Assembly: GCF_900182985.1 (NCBI RefSeq)
Contig: NZ_FXUY01000001.1
Span: 2,666,001-2,730,000 of the forward strand
Direction of reading: 5' to 3'
Source: Pseudomonas helmanticensis
GTDB lineage: Bacteria; Pseudomonadota; Gammaproteobacteria; Pseudomonadales; Pseudomonadaceae
Length of the DNA: 64,000 bases
Positions 58,973 to 64,000 of this stretch are shown here, in pieces. The stretch's first letter is position 1. Each line of letters begins with the position of its first letter. A program made the position numbers and the translations under genes. The notes beneath the pieces are model-generated. The model was not told the DNA's origin, searched no databases, and worked only from the letters and a program-made list of their open reading frames with translations.

Positions 58973-61081
58973 TCAGTTGATCGACATTGCCTTCAGGCCT
59001 ATGGCGAGTTGTCGGCGATCCTGGCCGACGCCCAACTGCTCAGGACTGATCGCATCGGCGAACTGCAGTTGCACCCGCAGCAAACCCTCTTGCGTGATGC
59101 GTTGGCGGATAGCCGGAGTGAGCTGCAATTGGAGACTGTTGCCTTCCGGCTGGTCCAGCGTGGTCGCCAGTGCTTCGATGCCATTGAGCTTGATCACCAC
59201 GCGTTGGCGCATATGCCCCGGGGCAAGGAACGCCGTGGCCTGAAGATGCAGGGTGCGGGCCGAATCGTTCACTCGCATGACCATTTCCGCTTCGGCACCG
59301 CTGGACCAGACGCCCCAGGTTTCGGCATCCGACCAGCCGCGCGCGAGATAATCCTTACCAGCAGCACCATAGCTGAACTGCGCTTTTGCTCCGGAGACGA
59401 ACTCAGGCACTAGCTGTTGTGGCGTCTGATCGACGGGCACCTGCACGCATTCACGACACTTTTTCCAGCCCGGCGCCAGCACCCGGAATCCATCGATACG
59501 GGTGAACAGATCCGTTTCGGTATTGACGGTGGAAACTGCCTGCAGCAGTGCCCGATCACTGAGCAGGTACAACGAATCCGCGTCATATTGCCCCGAAGCC
59601 AACATCGTGCGGCTGTGCTGATCAGCCACCTCCCACTGGTCCTTGCCCATCCGTCCCAGATAGACAGCGTCGGTCGGCAGCCCATGCGTTGCGGCGAATG
59701 CGGCGACGTTCATCCACTCCGGCGACAGGTTCTGCGGAAGGATCCAGCGGACTTTCTGATAATGCTCGGCGGCATTTTTCCAGAACGGGTCGACAAAGGG
59801 CGTCTTCCATTGCGTGCTTGGCGCGACCATCAACTGCTTGCGCACCAACGACCAGCCGCTGTGCGTATCCGCAACTTGAACGGCCAGCGCCAGCGCCATC
59901 AGCACGGTTGCCACACGCGGTTTATTGGCGCGAACAACCAGGTAAATGATCAACAGAATGAACGCGTAATACACCGGCCAGAACATGCGTCCCGAGGCCC
60001 GGAAAATATTGGCGATGGCGATTATCTTGTCCGGTAACGGATAGGTGAAATTCGCCCCTGCAACGGCAATGTTGTTGGACACCGCAAACACCGTCAGCCC
60101 GGCCAGCGCGATCAGCACAAGCCAGTGCCGACGCAGCGACTGCGCCAACCCGGTCTGCCCTTGCAGCCACCCGACCAGCCCACAGACGGCCAGCAATAAC
60201 AGGCCCAGTCCGAGATAACTGAAACCTTCCGTATCACCCAGACCACCAGGCAGATCCTTGAGAAGGTATGACCAGTGATTGGGACTGAACAGTGTCAGCA
60301 CATTGGCTCGGTACAAGCCAAATCCGTCGGAAACCGCATCGGAGCCGTTGACGGAAAAATACCCCGCCTGCCAGCAGCAAAAACTCACCAAGGCGAACAG
60401 CAGAACCAGTTCGATGGCGACATCACGCAAGGTCAGCCGCGCTTTGAAATACCGAGCGAGCAGATCGGCCAGCCAGAGCAGCGCGACCATGGCCAGAAAA
60501 TACGCATGAATCAGCGCGGTGCACGCCAGCAAAATCCCCCAGGCCAGACGTCGCCGCGGGTCCACCGGGCGCAAGGCCAGGTACAAGGCGGCCAGAATCA
60601 GAAAATGTCCGGCCAGCGACAAATGGGTCGGCATGCGGATGATCATCGGCGGAGCAAACAGAAAAAGTGCACAACCCAATGCCCGCAAAGTGACACTGGA
60701 GGTGACCAGCCCGACCAGTTTCCAGGCGAACCATGCTTGCAGGACAAAACAGGCGAGAAACCAGATTCCGAAATACTGAAATGTCTGCGGAAGCCATGCA
60801 GCAAATGGCTTGAACAACAATGCCAGCAGCGGATTGGAGTCGGAAAAGATCAGGCCGTTGCTCAACTCCAGTCCGTATGTCGGATTCAGGCCGAGCGGAA
60901 ACGTCCACGGCGCCTGACGGAAAAATGCCCATCCCAGATAGTGCGTTGCCGGATCGCCTTGCCCCAGCCAGGCAATATTCTGCGGATCAAGCGCCCGAGG
61001 GCCGACGACGATGAAGAACGCCAATACGCCGATCATCAACGGCAACAGAGTGACAGCCAGGCGTTTTGTGGAATCCTTCAT
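58973..61081 (-). CDS. Polytopic membrane glycosyltransferase-like protein (DUF6311)
   Basis: 702 residues: about ten to twelve membrane helices in residues 1-420, then a ~280-residue soluble, probably periplasmic C-terminal domain (WDPxG-like repeats absent; VSGAKAQFSYGAAGKDYLARG, VVIKLNGIEALATT). The membrane part resembles GT-C (DUF6311) glycosyltransferases that use polyprenyl-phosphate sugars. In gtrABC clusters the last gene encodes a large membrane transferase that adds the sugar to an acceptor; this gene occupies that place. The ATG overlaps the gtrA-like stop (ATGA). Acceptor unknown. Confidence 0.78.
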   Translation of the reverse strand: MKDSTKRLAVTLLPLMIGVLAFFIVVGPRALDPQNIAWLGQGDPATHYLGWAFFRQAPWTFPLGLNPTYGLELSNGLIFSDSNPLLALLFKPFAAWLPQTFQYFGIWFLACFVLQAWFAWKLVGLVTSSVTLRALGCALFLFAPPMIIRMPTHLSLAGHFLILAALYLALRPVDPRRRLAWGILLACTALIHAYFLAMVALLWLADLLARYFKARLTLRDVAIELVLLFALVSFCCWQAGYFSVNGSDAVSDGFGLYRANVLTLFSPNHWSYLLKDLPGGLGDTEGFSYLGLGLLLLAVCGLVGWLQGQTGLAQSLRRHWLVLIALAGLTVFAVSNNIAVAGANFTYPLPDKIIAIANIFRASGRMFWPVYYAFILLIIYLVVRANKPRVATVLMALALAVQVADTHSGWSLVRKQLMVAPSTQWKTPFVDPFWKNAAEHYQKVRWILPQNLSPEWMNVAAFAATHGLPTDAVYLGRMGKDQWEVADQHSRTMLASGQYDADSLYLLSDRALLQAVSTVNTETDLFTRIDGFRVLAPGWKKCRECVQVPVDQTPQQLVPEFVSGAKAQFSYGAAGKDYLARGWSDAETWGVWSSGAEAEMVMRVNDSARTLHLQATAFLAPGHMRQRVVIKLNGIEALATTLDQPEGNSLQLQLTPAIRQRITQEGLLRVQLQFADAISPEQLGVGQDRRQLAIGLKAMSIN

Positions 61082-61464
61082 CGATACGTCCAGAAGTTGT
61101 GCAGTACAAAAGTGAATGCCGGAATGGTCAGCGCCACCGCGACGATTCCCAACAAATAATGCAACCCGGCCATCTGCGCAGCCCAGGCAACGAACATCGC
61201 CAACAGGAATCCGCCCACCGATACCAGCAGAAAGCGCAGCAACGTTCTGCCACGCAGTCGGGCGGAAAAACTCCAGGTGGTATTGATCACGTAGGAAACA
61301 ACCGTCGCCACGGCAAACGCAACACCGTTGGCCAAGGGCGGCTGCGGGCTGATGAAGTTGATGAACAACACCGCGACCAGCGCATGCAGAGCCGTGACAA
61401 ACACACCGGTCACGGCAAAGCGTAAACCGCGCTGGATCAGCGCTGATTTTTCGCCTGAGGTCAC
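61078..61464 (-). CDS. GtrA-family membrane protein
   Basis: 128 residues with four membrane helices (FAVTGVFVTALHALVAVLF, GVAFAVATVVSYVINTTWSF, LLRFLLVSVGGFLLAMFVAW and IVAVALTIPAFTFVLHNFWTYR). The NTTWSF and HNFWTYR ends are GtrA/DPMS-flippase signatures. GtrA is thought to flip lipid-linked sugar across the inner membrane. Overlaps both neighbours by four bases (ATGA), so translation is coupled. Confidence 0.9.
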   Translation of the reverse strand: MTSGEKSALIQRGLRFAVTGVFVTALHALVAVLFINFISPQPPLANGVAFAVATVVSYVINTTWSFSARLRGRTLLRFLLVSVGGFLLAMFVAWAAQMAGLHYLLGIVAVALTIPAFTFVLHNFWTYR

Positions 61465-62171
61465 GGTTTTTGCGCCAACACGAAAACGCTCAAACCGGCC
61501 AGACGATTCATGCCCATCAGCGGCAGTTCAAGGCTGCACAGGGTTTTCAGTACGCCGTTTACCAGCGGGTGATGACGCTTGAGCTGTGAGCGCGGCGCTG
61601 AGGCCTGCGGGCCTTGCGGTAACAACCGTAACGCCGCCGCAATCGGGAACACCGCGCCGAAATAATAGGCACCGCGCTGCACGGTCAGGCCGGCATCGCG
61701 CGCCAGCGTTTCGAACTGCGCCAGGGTGTAGCGGCGCTTGTGTTCAAGGAAATCGTCATGGCCGCTCCAGAGGAACTGGAAGGCCGGCACCGTCATCAGA
61801 AAACGGCTGCCGGAAGGCACTTTATCGACGTACATCCTGAGCAGGCCGAGGTCATCGTCAACGTGTTCCAGCACGTCCATCAGCAACACCAGGTCGGCGT
61901 CGAGGTTTTCAATCCCGCGCCGGTAATGCACCGGTTTGCCGGCAGTCGTCGTGCTCGAGTCGGCGGGATAGCTGATGTCGACGCACCATGCCTCCTGCGC
62001 GGTGGTATGCGTCAGCAGATGATGCGAGAAAAATCCGGAACCGGCGCCCACGTCGAGGATTCGTCTGATCGGCGCATCACCCAGCAAACGCGTGGTTGCC
62101 GCCGCTTTGGAGCAGTAATACCAATGCTCGTTGATGCTGTCGCCGAGGATGTCGGTTTCCTTGAGATCCAT
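61461..62171 (-). CDS. Class I SAM-dependent methyltransferase
   Basis: 236 residues. SAM-binding motif I ILDVGAGSGFFSHHLL near residues 38-52, acidic residue at the end of beta-2 (CVDISYP), and LLMDVLEHVDDD (motif for beta-4). A hydrophobic C-terminal half (PIAAALRLLPQG, LCSLELPLMGMNRLAG) may associate with membrane. Located between the GtrB-like and GtrA-like genes, with 3-base and 4-base-overlap junctions, so it belongs to the cluster and may methylate the transferred sugar or its lipid carrier (inference). Confidence 0.85.
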   Translation of the reverse strand: MDLKETDILGDSINEHWYYCSKAAATTRLLGDAPIRRILDVGAGSGFFSHHLLTHTTAQEAWCVDISYPADSSTTTAGKPVHYRRGIENLDADLVLLMDVLEHVDDDLGLLRMYVDKVPSGSRFLMTVPAFQFLWSGHDDFLEHKRRYTLAQFETLARDAGLTVQRGAYYFGAVFPIAAALRLLPQGPQASAPRSQLKRHHPLVNGVLKTLCSLELPLMGMNRLAGLSVFVLAQKP

Positions 62172-62174
62172 GTT

Positions 62175-63200
62175 TCAGTCCTTCGAGTCGTAGACACGAC
62201 GCACCAGAAAAACCGGTCGGCGCTTCGCTTCAATGTAGGTACGGCCGAGGTATTCACCGAGCACGCCAATGCCGATCAATTGCAAACCTCCGAGAAACGT
62301 CACGGCAACCATCAATGAGGCATAACCGGGCAAATCGATGCCCGAGACCAACGTGCGCACGACAATGAAAATCGCGAAGGCAAAAGACACCAGCGACACC
62401 AGCGCGCCGACGTACGTCCAGACTCGCAACGGTTCGGTACTGAAGCTGGTAATGCCTTCGAGGGCGAAGTTCCACAGCCGCCAGCCGTTGAATTTACTCT
62501 GCCCGGCCGCGCGCTCGGGGCGCTCGTAATCGACGTGAGTGGTACGAAAGCCGACCCAGGCAAACAGGCCTTTCATGAATCGACGGGATTCGGGCAAGGT
62601 CAGCAAGGCATCGACCACGCAGCGATCCATCAGGCGGAAATCACCGACGTTTTCGGGCAATGGCTGTTCGGCGATCTTGTTGTGCAGGCGATAGAACCAG
62701 TGGGCCGATGTTTGTTTGGCCCAGGTATCGCTGCGCCGGCTGATGCGGTGGCCGAGCACCACTTCAAAGCCTTCTCGCCAGCGCTCGATCATTTGCAGGA
62801 TGACTTCGGGCGGGTCCTGCAAATCAGCATCGATCGGTACGACGATCTGCCCGGTGGCAATCTGCAAACCAGCAGACAACGCCGCTTCCTTACCGAAATT
62901 ACGGCTCAGGTCGACGATCCGCACACGCGAGTCTTGCTGTTGACGCTCGAGCAGGCGTTCAAGCGTGGCATCAGTGCTGCCGTCGTTGACGAATACCAGC
63001 TCAAGGTCGATCAACGCTTGTGTCTGAAAGACTTCGTCGATGCGCAGCAGAAACGTGTCGAGGCTGTCCTCTTCGTTAAAAACAGGGATCACCAGCGACA
63101 ACGTTACCCGCGCAACCTGTTGCGTTCCGTGCTCGGTCAAGGGAGTGCTCTTTTTATAGTGTTTGTCGGTCATCGAATGATTTTCGATGCCATGAGCCAT
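62175..63200 (-). CDS. GtrB-like glycosyltransferase family 2
   Basis: 341 residues (332 from the ATG at 63173; the first ATG, after GGGATGG, was kept). GT2 motifs: SLVIPVFNEEDSLDTFL, FVNDGSTDATLER, DADLQDPPEVI (DxD) and GKEAALSAGLQIATG; the C-terminal two helices (VGALVSLVSFAFAIFIVV and YASLMVAVTFLGGLQLIGIGVL) and the final GEYLGRTYIEAKRRP are characteristic of GtrB/DPMS-type polyprenyl-phosphate glycosyltransferases. It would load a sugar onto undecaprenyl phosphate. First gene of the four-gene operon. Confidence 0.92.
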   Translation of the reverse strand: MAHGIENHSMTDKHYKKSTPLTEHGTQQVARVTLSLVIPVFNEEDSLDTFLLRIDEVFQTQALIDLELVFVNDGSTDATLERLLERQQQDSRVRIVDLSRNFGKEAALSAGLQIATGQIVVPIDADLQDPPEVILQMIERWREGFEVVLGHRISRRSDTWAKQTSAHWFYRLHNKIAEQPLPENVGDFRLMDRCVVDALLTLPESRRFMKGLFAWVGFRTTHVDYERPERAAGQSKFNGWRLWNFALEGITSFSTEPLRVWTYVGALVSLVSFAFAIFIVVRTLVSGIDLPGYASLMVAVTFLGGLQLIGIGVLGEYLGRTYIEAKRRPVFLVRRVYDSKD

Positions 63201-63417
63201 CCCGTATTAAGCAGTAGCGTCGTCGGCGTTGCAAGGGTCAGGCGGCGTCATATTGGCCAATCCAGAGGCCGATTGCTGCGCTCTAGCCCGTGGCCTTCAG
63301 AAACATTCACCAACGATTGGAAACAAATGTCCGATAGCCAAAATACCCGCCTGCGCTAGGCTTGCGTCGATGCGTCACACAGGATGTCGCACACATAAAT
63401 CGCATGGAGCGAACTGA

Positions 63418-63609
63418 ATGTATTTCGAGATTTACAGGCAATCCAGAGGCATTCCGAGCACGGGCAAAGGGCAATGGCGCTGGAGGCTGCGCGCGGGCAA
63501 TCACGAGACCATCGCCAGTGGCGAGTCATACGTGAACAAGGCCGACTGCATTCATGTGATCGAGTTGATCAAAGCCGTGCAGGGCGACACCCCGGTGAGG
63601 GAAATTTAA
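63418..63609 (+). CDS. DUF1508/YegP-type small protein
   Basis: 63 residues, with MYFEIYRQSRGIPSTGKGQWRWRLRAGNHETIASGESYVNKADC covering the DUF1508 (YegP) fold, in which Tyr, Trp and Glu-Ser-Tyr are conserved. Function of the family is unknown. ATG preceded by GGAGCG. It is divergent from the gtr-like operon, 217 bases between starts. Confidence 0.85.
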   Translation: MYFEIYRQSRGIPSTGKGQWRWRLRAGNHETIASGESYVNKADCIHVIELIKAVQGDTPVREI

Positions 63610-63761
63610 TCGCGCGAGCCAATGCAGGGCTGCGTCCTACAGCCACTTCCTTTTTTGACCGAACGACTGGCGAGCCATTTCTGCGCTCCTACGCTCATCG
63701 ACGTATGGGGCGATTCAGCCCTGTTTCGCCACATCACTCGAACTCAAAAGGAGCCGCAGAA

Positions 63762-63968
63762 ATGGCTAGAGACAAAGCGAAAGACGACAAGCACTTCAAC
63801 TGCACGCAAGAACACGAAGCTGACTATGTCGCCGGCCTCTACCCGCATGCCAGGGACGAAGTGAAAACCTTCCTGACAACCGCGTGCATGGACAAGTCGC
63901 TGCATAACTCGACGCATAAGGATGTGTATGAATTGATCAAACGCAAGTTGGGCCACTCGCAGCCGTGA
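63762..63968 (+). CDS. Small hypothetical protein
   Basis: 68 residues from an ATG preceded by AAAAGGAG. Hydrophilic, helix-rich, with two Cys (NCTQEHEADYV and TTACMDKSLHN) and a basic C-terminus (LIKRKLGHSQP). Longer frame to 63474 lacks a ribosome site and was rejected. No family recognised; 152 bases after the DUF1508 gene, so probably its own transcription unit. Confidence 0.6.
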   Translation: MARDKAKDDKHFNCTQEHEADYVAGLYPHARDEVKTFLTTACMDKSLHNSTHKDVYELIKRKLGHSQP

Positions 63969-64000
63969 ATGGCTGGGGCGCGGGGTGATGTAGCCTTGCG

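Noticed and set aside
63474..63761. N-terminal extension of the last small protein to 63474
   Set aside because: It overlaps the DUF1508 gene in another frame, and AAAAGGAG supports the ATG at 63762.
1..64000. tRNA, rRNA or riboswitch genes
   Set aside because: No cloverleaf-type T-arm sequences, rRNA stretches or recognisable riboswitch cores were seen by eye. A covariance-model scan would be decisive.

Overview
The window looks like chromosomal DNA of a Pseudomonas of the P. fluorescens lineage. The GC content is high, nearly all genes are housekeeping or core-accessory types known from fluorescent pseudomonads (aceK, hrpA, rnd-ycgL, cysK, lpxO, eptA, aqpZ, azoR, pxpABC, a MoxR/VWA pair), and short palindromic intergenic repeats of the pseudomonad REP/BIME type recur throughout. 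I saw no rRNA, tRNA, CRISPR array, prophage, transposase or integron. Assignments rest on reading motifs and family resemblance; no database search was possible.

Layout. 1-2.8 kb: a DUF899 protein, a small periplasmic protein, and a two-gene unit of papain-like cysteine protease plus unknown partner. 2.8-7.5 kb: DEAD-box helicase, YbdG-type mechanosensitive channel, EamA transporter, azoreductase. 7.7-12.3 kb: small secreted protein, then a rightward LysR / alpha-beta hydrolase / periplasmic PPIase / ABC exporter series. 12.6-17.9 kb: aquaporin Z, two AT-rich small secreted proteins, a FemAB/GNAT-like protein, a porin preceded by a strikingly Pho-box-like promoter, and an ECF sigma/anti-sigma pair. 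18-25.4 kb: a FabH-like synthase, hrpA and aceK. 25.8-32.2 kb: two convergent EamA transporters, a GNAT/small-protein accessory pair, lpxO, cysK and a DUF748 protein.

32.2-42.1 kb: a DUF4160/DUF2442-HTH pair, a MoxR ATPase/VWA module, a 5-oxoproline catabolism operon (MFS carrier, pxpA, pxpB, pxpC) with a divergent LysR regulator, and a three-gene operon with a class II amidotransferase. 42.3-52.8 kb: oligopeptidase B, a cyclic-nucleotide-binding protein, a spermidine-synthase-like protein, YajD, an rRNA/tRNA-type methyltransferase, a degenerate metallopeptidase, a YcgN-family protein, a nitroreductase, a hydroxyacid dehydrogenase and rnd-ycgL. 53-58.9 kb: eptA framed by two copies of an unusual BIME, a CynX-type carrier with LysR gene, a CHMI-family isomerase and another LysR gene. 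59-63.2 kb: a tight four-gene operon resembling a gtrABC lipid-linked glycosylation cluster with an added methyltransferase. The window ends with two small proteins.

Themes. Several genes act on the envelope (LpxO, EptA, the gtr-like operon, porin, MscS channel, aquaporin). Intergenic repeats of at least four families sit within a few bases of gene ends, and in three genes the repeat itself supplies the stop codon. The most interesting items for follow-up are the Pho-box-like promoter, the eptA segment bracketed by direct repeats, the four-gene glycosylation operon, the protease/partner unit, the inactive-looking peptidase and the apparent frameshift in the GNAT gene.
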